Positions 20,400-32,100 of a stretch of 64,000 bases of DNA are shown one piece after another. Below the pieces are notes generated by a model. That model worked only from the letters and a program-made list of their open reading frames with translations. It made no database searches and was not told the origin of the DNA. The DNA comes from Ampullaceana balthica. Its lineage: Eukaryota > Mollusca > Gastropoda > Lymnaeidae. The stretch spans positions 675,501 through 739,500 of the forward strand of contig CALYLW010000320.1 in NCBI GenBank assembly GCA_944989445.1. Direction: 5' to 3'. The translations under genes were made by a program, and so were the position numbers. Numbering within the stretch: the first letter of the stretch is position 1; the number at the start of each line of letters is the position of its first letter.

Positions 20400-22885
20400 T
20401 TTGAATATTTATCGGAAGAAGAACATTTTTGAGGCGCATTCAAGTTATATTTAGAGAAATGCACAATTTCAACAACGCCAAATTGACTGTGGTGTAAAAC
20501 AATACCCTGCGCATGCCGGGGAAAGGAGCTGGTCTCTTTATTTGAGAGGCCAAGTTATCAGTAACATCAACAATAGAAGTAGAAGGAAATAGAACTCCTT
20601 GCGGGATATTCTAAACGAAACGGCGTTGGGCAGGTCAGCTAATCGATGATGTGACGGCTCTATTGTGATGAAGTTTTCATAGTAGATATACAAGTTTAAA
20701 TTTTAACTTTTACACAGAAGTTTTTTCTATTGTTTTTGTATCACCTATATTATCACAGGTTTCTTTGTGGCCAATTAGTTGAACAACGAACTTTCGCCAA
20801 AAAGATTTTCAGCAAATTCTTAACAGAAACCACTCCTTCCTTTTCTGAAATAAATGATACTTGGTTGAGAATAAAAATTCTGCATTGACAAATTATGTTT
20901 TTGTCATGTGACATTTCCACAATGTGATTTTCCCACATTAAAAAAATGTGTGACAATATCCCTTTTTAAGATGAAGCGATGTTCTTGATGTCTTGTTATT
21001 TCATGAACACATTCACATTGTGGAAGCCTGTGTCTTCTCCGCAGACTTTGCGCTCCACTTGTAAGACTTGTAAGAGAAAGACATATCTTTCAAGCTTGTG
21101 AGAATGTCTTCTAGTTTATGACAGATCACACAAGCGTTAGGTTGGAGCCTTTGGCTATTTGCCCGCTCCACCAACAAGACAACGTCAACATGTTTTTTTC
21201 AGATAATTGCGTGTTTTCAAGTGGTATCCAGCACCGAATAGAATAGTCGTTAGATGTTTGAGGCTGCTGGAAAATTCAAAAATTGAAAGGGTTAAGGGGT
21301 ACAGGGATGATCTGATGGATGTGTCAATACCAATTTACAAATAAAACTCTAATCTTTCAATAATAAAGTAGTAAAAACAAATTTTTGAACATGAATAAAT
21401 TGACACCTTTATGTCGTTTGGTTCGAGAGTGCCACTTAAATTCTTAACATAAGGGAGGTAAACGGCAGTGATTGAATCAATAGTGAAGAGAGAGCACTCA
21501 TTTACAGCCAATTAAATCAACAGTGATTTGGTGGGGGTAGTGTCGGGGACTAGCTTAAAACACGGGGAGAGGAAACGTGTAGCTAATACATGGTTGGGAC
21601 ACTGTTTTTTTCTTTCTTTTTGAGCCGTTGATGGCCTTGAGAGATAATGTTAATGTCTAGACCCGATTGGACCTGAAATTAAATCATTTTCCGGCTCAAT
21701 ATTCAAAGATAATTTAGAGATTTGAAATAATTTCATATTGTTATTGCTTATGTTTTATTTTTTTTAAGTTTCGCCCAAATAAATTAAAATGATTTTCGCA
21801 TAACGAAACTATGCCCATGAATGCTTTATCTTAACTCACAATTACACAAGGGGATTACCACAACTAACAGAATTTAATGTCATTGACCAAAAAATAGCGG
21901 AACAATTTTCAAACGGATTTCATTCAAGTTTTAAAAGCATCTGTTGAATAAAACAAAAACTTGTTATAAAATGATTTTTAATTTTTTGTAAATTTTTAAA
22001 TAATAACTTTTTATGACTCTTTTCTTTGAAAAGAAGGATATTTTTTCGAAAATTTATGTCGATAATATAATTAGATTTTTTAAGACAGCCTCGTTAAGTC
22101 ATCCTTGCAAAACGAGTTGTTGTTGCTTTTTTGACATGAAATAAAACCTTTCCAAATCTTCAAAGTAAAATAATAATTATCTCTTAACAATTGTCATTAC
22201 TTCAAAAAATTTAAATAAGGGGAATTATTTATAAATACATGTAAAAAAAAATTTAATATTAAAAAAATTACCGTTCAAATTCTTTGTTGAATTGAAAAGG
22301 AAATTAGTTAGAATGTTCAATAATTTTGTTCAGCAGACAAGAGAGCTCCAATTTGATCCCTTCCAATCTTCGATCCAAAGTTTAAATATATTTCTTTGAC
22401 ATTGTTATTTCAAAATTGCTTCTTTTATCTCCAAACTCCAAAGGGACAAAATCAATTTATAATTTGTAATCAATGCGCTCCCCTCTCTGTCTACCAATTA
22501 TGCAATGTCTACAAAATTTTAAAAGTTTTTTTAGCATTGCGTTTATGTCTATATTTCGTAACACAACCATGTCTGCTGCAAACGAACTTGATATAATTGT
22601 AGGCGCTTTGCATCGGTCCTCGTGGTTTTCTCCCTTGGTATAGAGCACTTGGAATTTTTCACTTATAGTCCAGAATAAAGAGAGGTAAAAAATATTGTTA
22701 AAACCACGTTTGTATAGGTGGACTAAAAAGAAGTAAATAATTTAAAACTCATCAGTTAAGGTACTTTCCTTTCACATGACTAAAAAAGTTGGGCGAGTGT
22801 TTGGTATAAAAAAATTGGCGGAACTCCCCTTGCTGTAAACAATGGGATGTGGTCATCGATGGCTGAGGTGAACTAGCACGCGTAT
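20400..22885. other. Gene-free AT-rich stretch
   Basis: About 2.5 kb without a recognisable gene, tandem repeat or element end. Only short open frames occur on either strand. Confidence 0.45.
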
Positions 22886-22889
22886 GTAA

Positions 22890-23130
22890 ACAATAGCAGA
22901 CGGATACAGATGCTATATAGAGATAAACTAAAAATGCATTAATTTAATTACGGTAAATTCGATCGATTTGAAATTTTGATACAATGCATTGTCATCAAGG
23001 ATCTATCTGTGGTAAAATTTTGAGATCTCTAGTACCATCAGAAGTGGTTTAATTTTACGTTGGAAAATTTGAATTTTTGCGGACAGACAGACAGGAACGA
23101 AAGGAAGTTAATACAAACGTAAAAAATAAC
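22890..23130 (-). repeat. R1 family copy, inverted fragment
   Basis: It carries AAAAATGCATTAATTTAATT, ACGGTAAATTCGATCGAT, GAAATTTTGATACAATGCAT, then a subfamily-specific block AGATCTCTAGTACCATCAGA and GTGGTTTAATTTTACG, and ends in a GGACAGACAGACAGG microsatellite and GGAAGTTAATA. The same subfamily-specific block occurs at 57340-57395. It is reversed relative to the 25911-28893 array. Confidence 0.75.
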
Positions 23131-23164
23131 ACAGGAACACTGTCGGGCAGGATGAGATAAAATA

Positions 23165-23655
23165 CCCCCCCCCCACAAAACACACACACCTTTGTTCCCC
23201 CACATGTAGATAAACACAAAAACACACACCTTTCTTCCCCACTAAACGCACATAAACACACACATACTTTTGTTTCCCACACACACACTAATACCTGTGC
23301 CCCCCAAAAAGAATAGCACCTGCTCCCCCCAAAAAGACTAACACCTGTTCCCTCCCCCAAAATACTAACACCTGTTCCCTCCCCCAAAAGACTAACACAT
23401 GTTCCCTCCCCCAACAGACTAACACCTGTTCCCCACAAAAGGACTAACAACTGTTCCCCCCAAAAAGGCTGTTCCCCCCACACACACTAACACCTGTTCC
23501 CTCCACACACACTAACAACTGTTCCCTCCACACACACTAACACCTGTTCCCCCCACACATTCTAACACCTGTCCCCCACACACACTAACACATGTCCCCC
23601 ACACACACTAACACCTGTTCCCCTACACATACTAACCCCTGTGCCCCCACCACAC
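23165..23655. repeat. Degenerate C-rich minisatellite, 20-25-bp units
   Basis: Units built from CTAACACCTGTTCCC plus a variable CCCCCAAAAAG or CCACACACA segment run for about 450 bp. Unit length varies because the C- and CA-runs vary. A 142-codon minus-strand open frame across it (LLGEGTGVS-type repeats) is an artefact of the array. Confidence 0.9.
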
Positions 23656-24544
23656 GGAAGTTTGTGTTGAGTCGATTCCTGTAAATGTTTCTGTGATGAA
23701 ATTATTTCCAAGTTTCTCTCCTTTAGGACTCCGTGCATCTACCGCACAATGCTCTTGGACATCATCTTACTTTATTTCTTCATTTCGTTAGATTAAAAAA
23801 AAATACCCAGCAATATTTTCACGACCGATTGATTCAACTATTTCCTGTTTGTGTTTTGAAAGAAAATACGATAACGTCTGCTTCGAGGGGCACGTGACAT
23901 TAATGGCGGATCACTGGGTGCCAACTGTCATTAATGACACGAGAGATTCAAAATATGGGGAAAGTGACAGTGAAATTGGAAGATTGGTGAGGTGCGCGGG
24001 ACGTGGGGAGGGGGTGGTGGGGGTGTGGTCAGCTGGGGTAGAGGGGGTTGAAGATATGTATAAATTTCAGTGATGTTGTCATGGCTACACATGTCACAGA
24101 AGATAGGTTGATGTCACCAACAACAAAAGATTTTCGATATGGAATGGGTTGAAATTTCATGCGATGAAATCCAAAAGGGAAAAAAGTTATACTTAAAGAT
24201 TTTCTTCTCGAACTTAGCTCGTAACGGGGGCAGATTTCAGTTAGGATTGTAGAGGGCTTCATTATATTCTCAAAATAAACACCACTTTCAAAACAAAAAA
24301 AACAAACAAAAACAAATCAAAAACAAAACGAATCACTTTTAAAATATGCACCGCTTTCTCAAATTTATAAATAATAAAAATGTTGAACCAGTTAAAAAAT
24401 GGGTGCCACTTTCTATATTATAAGCAATCTCCGGGACTAGAAAACTACTTTTGAAATAATCACCACCTTCAAGATCTTAAAATTTAAATATTGTCGTCCT
24501 GTCCATAAGCCCCCTACAGAAAAATAACACAAAAAAATTGTTTG

Positions 24545-24615
24545 TCTTGCCTCATTTAAGTATGTTCTTGCCTCAGTTAAGTATGTTCTTGCCTCAGTTA
24601 AGTATGTTCTTGTAC
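24545..24615. repeat. 21-bp tandem repeat, about 3.3 copies
   Basis: The unit TTCTTGCCTCAGTTAAGTAT plus G repeats three times with one substitution. It is surrounded by unassigned AT-rich DNA (23656-25784). Within that DNA, 24870-25195 is a GC-richer patch with overlapping open frames of 66 and 104 codons on the minus strand but no recognisable domain. Confidence 0.85.
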
Positions 24616-26837
24616 TTTCACGCTGCTATTTGTAACAAGTTAATTTTCTACACACTTTAAATTATGATCAGACGGTTCCGCGGAATTTTGCAACAAATAT
24701 TCTTGTCAAATTAATGAAGACGTACATTTTTTATCCATTTTACGCTGTTGTTTTTGTTGTTCTAATTTTTTTTCGCAAGATCCGTCTGCTTACATGTCAC
24801 CACACTGCCGCTTTCAGACATTAAATATTGGGGGAGAGTCTAACCATTTACGTTCATTAAGCCGTCACGTGATCAGGATTTTAAACTATTGACCACATCC
24901 GACTGCTGGAGCGAACATGACGTGTTTTGAAAGAGACCGGAAGTTGCCGAAAGAGAACTCTTCTTCGCAATTCCGGACTGTGCAACACTAGGCGGAATTT
25001 GGCGTCGGAATGCACGAAAGGGCCGCGGACATTGTGCAGGATGACAGCCGTATAATAGACCACGGTTGTCCATCTTCCGATTGGCTGGCGTGGTTTTGTG
25101 TGGCGCAGATATGCCAGTTTGAACGTGTTAAATGGGAAACCTGGACATCGGCTTAAGTGACGGGAAGTACTTATCATGCAACAAACGCATCGCAACTTAA
25201 AACTTTAAAAACATGTTGCCAGGAAGTAATATTGTTTTTTAAAATATCATGTTACATTTTGAACTCTTGGTATTTTTAATACAAGCTTGTAATTTTTTTT
25301 TAAATTGGGTCAAGGATTAAATGTTGAGTTTCAACTTGATGACAACAAATCTGCAAACTGCAACTTTGACGTTTTCGATGCTCATTATGTTTGAGAGTAT
25401 CACCGTCGGGAGAAACAAATGTGTGGAATGATGTCATCAAGACTTAAATGGCGTCCTTCAATTCGCGGATATCGTGCACGATATTTCGAATCCTTTGAAG
25501 CGCATCTCGACCTTCGACAAACGAAGCTTGCCTTGAATTGACGCTAAGCTGCAAGTCATCATCACTGTGACAAAAGTGTGAGAATGACATGTCATTAACA
25601 AGGCGCGGCTGTCATAAGTTCTGTGTGTTGGCATTAAGTCACGACAGCGGAATCAATATCTGACGTTATTTTCAGGAGTCGGAGCAGACTTTGTCTCATA
25701 CCAAACACATACACCATTTTTCATAAAATTGTAACGAGGTGACATGTCTTGAACAACACCGCCATTAACAAAAACCTGGTTATTTTTAACCCGGGAACAT
25801 GGGGGCAACGCTAATCCTAAATTAATGCTGCAGTGTTAGGCCAGCTCCTAAATTAGGTCCAGATTAAAACGGACTTTCGATTCTCTGAAAATGATCAGTT
25901 TTTAAATCCCTTATATTAACTTCACTGCCATCTCTCTCTCTGTCGTCCTCTCTCTCTGTCTGTCTTGGGCGGGCGGGCGGGCGGTAAAACAAAAGTAAAC
26001 AATGACCCACTTTCCGTGATCCAATCGAGCTGACATTTGGCACACGGACCAGTCTCACCTAACAATCCATGGTATCAAAATTTCAGATCGATCGAACGTA
26101 CCGTAATTAAATTAATGCATTTTTAGTTTATCCGTATATAACGTATGTAATTCAAATTCACTGTTTGTTATTGTTTTTTTTCCCACGTGAGAGTTTGAGT
26201 TGACGCGTTAACGCGACCCATCGAAGTACCGGCGTGCTTTTGTTTACATTTTACGTGTCACGCTGGGATCGGCCAAGCGATCGGTGACCAGACTTTTCCC
26301 CATCCCCCACTCACCCGCCCCCCCCCAGGGTCGTGAAGCAAAGTTGAGTTAAGACAGATTCAGTCTGTAAATATTTGTCGCGTTTGAAAACATAATCAAT
26401 ACTTTTAGTTATGTCTCATATATAAGGGATTTATAGTCAAAAACTTTGTTTTTAAATCCCTTATATTAACTTCGAAATCTTGTCTGTCGTCATCTCTCTC
26501 TCGTCGTATGTCGGTCGGGCGGAAAAACAAAAGTATAAAATGACCCTTTTCCCGTGATCCGATCGAGCTGAAATTTGGCACATGGACCCGTCTCACCTAA
26601 CAATGCATCGTATCAAAATTTCAGATCGATCGAACGTACCGTAATTAAATTTATGCATTTTTATTTTATCCTTATATAACGTATGTAATTCAAATTCACT
26701 GTTTGTTATTGTTTTTTTCCCACGTGAGAGTTTGAGTTGACGCTTTGACGTCGACCCATCGAAGAACCGGCGTGCTTTTGTTTACATTTTACGTGTCATG
26801 CTGAGCTCGGTCCAACCCCCCCCCCACCCCAGGGTTA

Positions 26838-28389
26838 TTAAAACAATTTAAACAACTATCGACCTGTGTCTAATATTTCATTTTTGTCGAAAGTCATTGA
26901 AAAACTAGTCTTAAAACAACTTTTTTCTTATCTAAATGACCACACTCTATTAAGTCCTAATCAGTCGGCCTACAGACCTTCTCACAGCACAGAGACCACT
27001 CTGTTGAAGGTAACAAATGACCTCCTGCTCGCACTGGACAGTGGGAAAATTTCTATATTGGTCCTCTTAGATCTTAGTGCAGCCTTTGACACTGTTGACC
27101 ATCAAATACTGCTGAAAACCCTGCAAAGTTATTTTGGAATTTCTGGCTCAGTTCTGGCTTGGTTTCAATCATACTTATCTAACAGATCACAGGTAGTATC
27201 AGTAGATGGTTGTATCTCTCACAAAGCTGACTTGCTTTATGGTGTGCCTCAGGGTTCTGTTTTGGGTCCGGTACTTTTTGTACTGTATACAAGACCGCTA
27301 CTTCTACTGCTTGAAAAGCATTCAGTTAAAAGCCAATCATTTGCAGATGATACTCAACTATATATTCACACTGATCCCTCTAATATGGACTCCGGTGTCC
27401 AATTGTTGCAGGAGTGCATTGGTGAAGTGAAGTCTTGGATGACGTTAAGCAAACTCAAGCTGAATGATGACAAGACTGAAGCACTTCTATTTTGCAACAA
27501 TAAATCACGCAGTACTTTGTCTCTTCCGAAGTCAATTCACGTAGCCAGTTCGGATATTCTGTTCACAACATCGACTAGGAATCTTGGCTACATTATTTCT
27601 GACAACATGTCTATTAACAACTTCATCAATCACATCTGTCGCTCTGCCTACACTGCCATTCGTCAGATCAGCTCAATCCGTCATTACTTAACAGTTAGTG
27701 CCACAAAAACACTAGTCTGTGCTCTTGTACTGGCTCGTATGGATTACTGCAATTCTCTTCTGTCAGGTGTGCCAAAACAATGCATTGAAAGACTACAGAA
27801 AGTTCAAAATTCAGCTGCCAGACTGGTGCTCAATGCAAAAAAACATGACCATGTTACTCCACTTCTTCGCTCACTTCATTGGCTGCCTATACAAGCCCGT
27901 ATTGATTACAAACTGGCCGTTCTCTGTCACAATTTCTTTTCGGACTCAAGCCCATCGTATCTTACTGAACTTTTGTCGGTCTACTCACCCACTCGCAAGC
28001 TAAGATCTTCTGCAGACACACGCGTTCTCTCTGTTCCTACGACACGCACCAAAACGTTTGGTGAAAGGTCGTTCTCTTTTTGTGCAGCCAAACAATGGAA
28101 TTCTCTACCATTACACATACGTGGTATTCAAACAACCAAGTCCTTCAAGACTGCACTTAAGACACATCTTTTCAAAATTTATTTTTAAAATTGATGAAAC
28201 AACATTTCTTGTAAATGATTAACGTAGCTTATGTATAATGTATTGTAATTGTGTGTGTTTGTTGTGATATGAATGTTAATTTAATACTTATAAGTATGTT
28301 ATTTCTTTCATGTAAAGCGCTGTGAGCCCAGTTCCTTACTGGGATACAACGCTATATAAATAATCAATTTATTATTATTATTATTATTA
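26838..28389 (+). mobile_element. 5'-truncated L2/CR1-group LINE inserted in R1
   Basis: The insertion sits between CAGGGTTAT and AAGCAAAGTTGAGTT, which are adjacent in the neighbouring R1 monomer (CAGGGTCGTGAAGCAAAG). The element has about 1.35 kb of open reading frame (next entry) and a ~200-bp 3' untranslated region with the stem AGCGCTGTGAGC...ACAACGCT and inner stem CCCAGT-TCCTT-ACTGGG, then ATATAAATAATCA and an (ATT)n tail. The 5' part of ORF2 (endonuclease) and all of ORF1 are missing. No convincing TSD was seen. A second, shorter 3' copy lies at 5423-5776. Confidence 0.93.
26842..28188 (+). CDS. Non-LTR reverse transcriptase (L2/CR1 group), 5'-truncated ORF2
   Basis: ORF2 of a non-LTR retrotransposon, which copies element RNA into DNA at a nicked chromosomal target. 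About 448 codons are open without a stop. The frame runs in from the truncation point with NNLNNYRPVSNISFLSKVIE, so there is no authentic start; counting from the GTG at 26866 gives 440 residues. The catalytic blocks are intact: LLDLSAAFD (first aspartate, ~residue 69), YGVPQGSVLGP (~125-135) and FADDTQLY (~159-166, the catalytic DD). The C-terminal region has LARMDYCNSLLSG, RLQKVQNSAARLV, LHWLPIQARIDYK and FCAAKQWNSLPLHIRG, typical of the L2/CR1 group. The apurinic endonuclease domain is lost. An intact RT frame suggests recent insertion. It is not a host gene. Confidence 0.95.
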   Translation, partial: NNLNNYRPVSNISFLSKVIEKLVLKQLFSYLNDHTLLSPNQSAYRPSHSTETTLLKVTNDLLLALDSGKISILVLLDLSAAFDTVDHQILLKTLQSYFGISGSVLAWFQSYLSNRSQVVSVDGCISHKADLLYGVPQGSVLGPVLFVLYTRPLLLLLEKHSVKSQSFADDTQLYIHTDPSNMDSGVQLLQECIGEVKSWMTLSKLKLNDDKTEALLFCNNKSRSTLSLPKSIHVASSDILFTTSTRNLGYIISDNMSINNFINHICRSAYTAIRQISSIRHYLTVSATKTLVCALVLARMDYCNSLLSGVPKQCIERLQKVQNSAARLVLNAKKHDHVTPLLRSLHWLPIQARIDYKLAVLCHNFFSDSSPSYLTELLSVYSPTRKLRSSADTRVLSVPTTRTKTFGERSFSFCAAKQWNSLPLHIRGIQTTKSFKTALKTHLFKIYF

Positions 28390-28893
28390 AGCAAAGTTGA
28401 GTTAAGACAGATTCAGTCTGTAAATGTTTGTAGCGTTTGAAAATAATCAATACTGTTAGTTATGTCTCATATATAAGTGATTTATAGTCAAAAACTTTGT
28501 TTTTACGGGTTTGTTTTATTACGGGTTTGTTTTATTAAATCCCTTATATTAACTTCACCGCCGTCTCGTCATCTCTGTCTTGGGCGGGCGGAAAAACAAA
28601 AGTAAAAAATGACCCACTTCTCGTGATCCGATCGAGCTGAAATGTGGCACACGGACCCGTCTTATCTAACAATGCATCGTATCGAAATTTCAGATCGATC
28701 GAACGTACCGTAATTAAATTTATGCCTTTTTAGTTTATCCTAATATAACGTATGTAATTCAAATTCACTGTTTGTTATTGTTTTTTTCCCACGTGAGAGT
28801 TTGAGTTGACGCGTTGACGCGACCCATCGAAGTACCGGCGTGCTTTTGTTTACATTTTACGTGTCACGCTGAGCTCGGTCAAGCGATCGGTGA

Positions 28894-29940
28894 CCTGAAT
28901 TTATAGTTGTAAAAATTAGTTCAAATAAAGAGATTGATGTCTGTGAGTATATTAAATAACCTTATCATTCAAAAAGTTTTTATCGAATATATGCTAGTAT
29001 GAAAAAACTGACACATCGAATTAATCTACTTTCATGCATGTCTTGTCTTTCACCTCTTGTGTTTTTTTTTAAAATCATGGACCAAGGGAGAAAATTCAGG
29101 AAGCGCGATGCCGTAAACCCTTCCAGTGAGCCAACCAAACAAATCTCTCGCGGAATTGAAGTTTAAATGATCACAATCTGAGCGTTAACCAGTGTTACGA
29201 CGGCTCCAAGCTCGCCGGATTAATCACTAGTCAGTTGCCAGGACGATGTCTAAAAGGCTGGTGGTAGTTCTGTTTGGGTCCTGTTGTGACCAATGTATCG
29301 ATACGTTTCAATTTAATGTACGAGTATCGATGGCATATTTCATTTGAACTGATCGATGTATTGTTTTAATTTAATGTATCGATTACATGCTTCAATTCAA
29401 TGTCTGTCTGAGTTCACCTGTACCAATTTGTTTATGATTAGTCTATAATCATGACTAGTATTTAATCATGACTAATTTATAAATATTGTGTTATTTATCA
29501 TTCCGTCCCGGGTGGACTAGGTCACCTTCTGTGACGTATGAGTGACGTCACCATCCGTTTGATTCTTTTATTTTATCTGATCGGCGTCATTTCCAGTGTC
29601 CATTCAACGTTTGGTATTGAATTGTTTTAACAGGAAACCCAGGCACCTTTTGCCATCAGACAGATGGTAACTAATGGATAGTTAATGTTGTTTTTTTTTA
29701 TATTAAGGTTTGTTTCGTCATGGGCAAACGTTGTACTGGATCGAGTTTAATGTGGATAAGCATCAAAATCTATTTTAAGGATGAGTCAGACAAAATTGAA
29801 CTTGTTATCCATAGAATTGAACTTTGTTTCCGTTACTGAAGTCTTAATGGGGTTTTAAACAATGCTTTTCTCTAAAATTGTCCTCAGAAATTTTTATGAT
29901 CTAAAATTGTGTATGCGTAAGTGTGTGTATGCAAATGTGT
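28894..29940. other. Gene-free stretch
   Basis: AT-rich, without recognised genes. Around 29280-29410 a TATCGAT word recurs four times about 30-60 bp apart (GTATCGATAC, GAGTATCGATGG, TGATCGATGTA, TGTATCGATTAC), interspersed with TTTAATGTA. This is a very degenerate tandem pattern. Confidence 0.4.
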
Positions 29941-29941
29941 T

Positions 29942-30004
29942 TGGATGGATGGATGGATGAATGGATGGATGGATGGATGGATGGATGGATGGATGGATGG
30001 ATGG

Positions 30005-30037
<33 letters not shown>

Positions 30038-30195
30038 CGGATGGAGGGATGGAGGGATGGAGGGATGGATGGATGGATGGATGGATGGATGGATGGATGG
30101 ATGGATGGATGGATGGATGGATGGATGGATGGATGGATGGATGGATGGATGGATGGATGGATGGATGGAGGGATGGAGGGATGGAGGGATGGAGG
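29942..30195. repeat. (GGAT)n microsatellite, about 63 units
   Basis: A nearly pure GGAT tract with interspersed GGAC and GGAG units over about 250 bp. It leaves all three plus-strand frames open (MDGW-type repeats), with no protein implied. Confidence 0.98.
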
Positions 30196-30649
30196 AAAGG
30201 AGGGATGGATGAACGACTGGAGGGAATGATGTATGGATTTGGGAATTAGAGTGTGATGGATAGAAGATTATAATTATGTGAGTTTACAGACATTATAGAC
30301 ATATGGATGCACTGGAAGTGAAGTTTAAAAAAAAGTTAATCTGCAAATTAAAGCTCGAAAAAACAAGTACAGGGAGTCCTCTGGTTACGCCTGTCCCGGA
30401 TTACGCATTTTAGTGGGTACGAACGCGCTCCCATAAAAATTATAAAAAATAATAATATTACCAGTCATTCCGTCTTTTTTTTGTGTTAAAATTTAATTAA
30501 TGTGGTAATGAATTGTTCACTCTCCTTTTAAAAAAAAATATATTTACTTTAATTCATCTGATAAGGAATTTTTTTCTCTTTTTTAAATACTCCTTTATGT
30601 AATAAACTGCTACATTTTTATAGCACTGTACGTAGAGTACTTTGCAGTA

Positions 30650-30688
30650 TATATATAAAAATATATATATATATATATATATATATGC

Positions 30689-30782
<94 letters not shown>
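30650..30782. repeat. (TA)n microsatellite adjoining LINE 3' end
   Basis: About 130 bp of TA dinucleotides with few interruptions, running directly into ATCATCATCG, the 3' tail (on the minus strand) of the LINE fragment. The tract may have grown from the LINE tail. Confidence 0.95.
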
Positions 30783-30783
<1 letters not shown>

Positions 30784-30785
<2 letters not shown>

Positions 30786-31107
30786 TCATCGCCCTTCGTC
30801 CCATCTGGGGCATAGGCCAAGAACAAAGGTTCTCCAGGCATCCCGGTCCTGCACCAATCTTTCTATCTGCCCCCAGCTGTGCCCGCTCATTTTGATGTCT
30901 GCCTCCAGTTCCCTTCTCCAGGTCATTTTGGGACGACTTCTTTTCCTCTTGCCTTGGGGGTTCCATGTGAGGGCTTGTCTCACAATGCTGGATGCATGCT
31001 TTCTGAGAGTGTGGCCAATCCATCTCCATCTGCGCTGGCGTATTAGCTCTTCCACTGGCTCTTGTTGTGTGCTTTGCCAGAGGTCCTCATTGGTGATGAC
31101 ATTTGTG
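30784..31107 (-). pseudogene. RTE-like LINE, C-terminal ORF fragment
   Basis: The minus-strand frame reads [20 protein letters not shown], then [54 protein letters not shown], then [13 protein letters not shown] and LCPRWDEGR and a stop. This is the conserved C-terminal block of RTE-lineage endonuclease-reverse transcriptases (SR2-like in flatworms). Only the last ~105 residues are present and the frame is uninterrupted. The 3' tail GATGATGA and the adjoining TA tract are typical of such 5'-truncated copies. A related copy is at 32240-32815. Confidence 0.88.
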
Positions 31108-31195
31108 TGTTTTAATGTTCCGACTTACACTGAAATTCGGGCTTCAACGTTTCGTAAAAACGAATCAACGTCGCAACCCGAGGACTGACTCCCTG

Positions 31196-31884
31196 TGGTG
31201 ACACATTTACAGCGAATGTGACACATTTCAGATTCTAGGTATCGCCTGAAGTGACACATCGACAGGCTGTCAAGCTAAACCCGGGTCTTAGTATTTTAAT
31301 TATCCACTGGGCACGCCCACTTTTAAGATGATTGCCAGGTCAGCTGAGATTGATCTGACAACTGAAACCAAAGTGAACCAACTGCTTATCACATCCCATG
31401 TTGTTGGAGATCACTGTGGTAAAAGCCAACTCCAAGAGACATTTATAATTTCAATATTGATTTGAATACGTGTTAAACTACCAGATGGTGCATTTTAAAG
31501 GGTAATAATAGATCAAAATAGTCTAGTTCCCTTGTACTGACAAGTATTTCAAAATACGCCATAATAAATTATCCCTTCGTAAAGACGAATAGGTTTTGTC
31601 GTATGTTGGGCGGAAATCTCTAAATAAAAATATTCGGGGTATCTAATGGGACTAATTTTAAAAAAAATTTTTTTGAAGATGTTAATACAATATCCGGGTA
31701 TAACATGAGGACATTTTTAAGAGGCGTTAATTTTTAATTAGAGTCGGTCTAGTGGATTTGATCAAGACAAATTTTGTTTACGGTTTAATTATTTAAATAT
31801 TTTTTGAAAATGTAATATTACTTCCGTATTTATGCTGGAAAAGATTGTTTTACCAAAACATTTCTTTACAATGCAACATTTCGT
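31196..31884. other. Gene-free AT-rich stretch
   Basis: No features were recognised, except a GCTAAACCCGGGTCTTAG palindromic patch near 31275 that resembles, but does not match, a Helitron 3' end. Confidence 0.4.
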
Positions 31885-32100
31885 AATGAGATATTACAAC
31901 TCGTAATGAGGTATTAAAAATCGTAATGAGATATTACAAATCGTAAAGTGTATATTACAAATCGTAAAATAGATATTACAAATCGTAGTAAAGTAGATAT
32001 TACAAATCGTAGTAAAGTAGATATTACAAATCGCAATGAGATCTTACAAATCGCAATAATATATCACAAATCGTTATGAGATGCTACAAATCCTAATGGT
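31885..32100. repeat. 21-bp degenerate tandem repeat, about 10 copies
   Basis: Units of the form AATCGTAATGAGATATTACA plus A, with variants GTAAAGTAGATATTACAA, repeat over about 215 bp. Confidence 0.88.

Larger units (their letters stand above)
25911..28893 (+). repeat. R1 tandem array, ~535-bp monomers, interrupted by a LINE
   Basis: Monomers start at AAATCCCTTATATTAACTTC (25913, 26454 and 28537). Each contains a TCTCTC/GTCTGTC/GGGCGG microsatellite-like core, a GATCGAGCTGAAATTTGGCA-type block, ATTTCAGATCGATCGAACGT followed by ACCGTAATTAAATT, CCCACGTGAGAGTTTGAGTT, ACGTGTCACGCTGAG, and ATATATAAG(G/T)GATTTATAGTC. The first period is 541 bp; the second becomes about 532 bp once the 1.55-kb LINE is removed. 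No coding sequence belongs to the repeat itself. Inverted arrays with the same period lie at 57271-58555. Probably a non-autonomous element that amplifies monomers; class uncertain. Confidence 0.85.
30370..31195. mobile_element. pogo/Tigger-like terminal-repeat element with nested LINE fragment
   Basis: The left end CAGGGAGTCCTCTGGTTACG and right end CGCAACCCGAGGACTGACTC followed by CCTG are inverted and alike apart from a small indel. Ends of the CAG.GAGTCCTCGGGTTACG type are known from pogo/Tigger-like elements. TA precedes the left end; TG follows the right end, possibly a mutated TA. Between them lie a long TA tract and the C-terminal fragment of an RTE-like LINE (30784-31107), which fills most of the interior and is probably a later insertion. 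No transposase is visible. Confidence 0.6.

Noticed and set aside
23055..23483. 142-codon glycine-rich minus-strand frame
   Set aside because: C-rich minisatellite translation; no signal or domain outside the repeat.
24870..25195. GC-richer patch with overlapping minus-strand frames as a gene or transposase
   Set aside because: Neither frame nor the plus strand shows a motif I recognise; left unassigned.
29921..30249. Three overlapping MDGW-rich frames
   Set aside because: (GGAT)n microsatellite translation.
30554..31188. Open frames of 95-167 codons with long YIYIYI runs
   Set aside because: Created by the TA tract next to the LINE fragment; only the [11 protein letters not shown] frame is meaningful.
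31270..31300. Helitron 3' end at the ACCCGGGT palindrome
   Set aside because: The sequence after the palindrome is CTTAGT directly, with no loop or spacing like the real end at 50544-50573.
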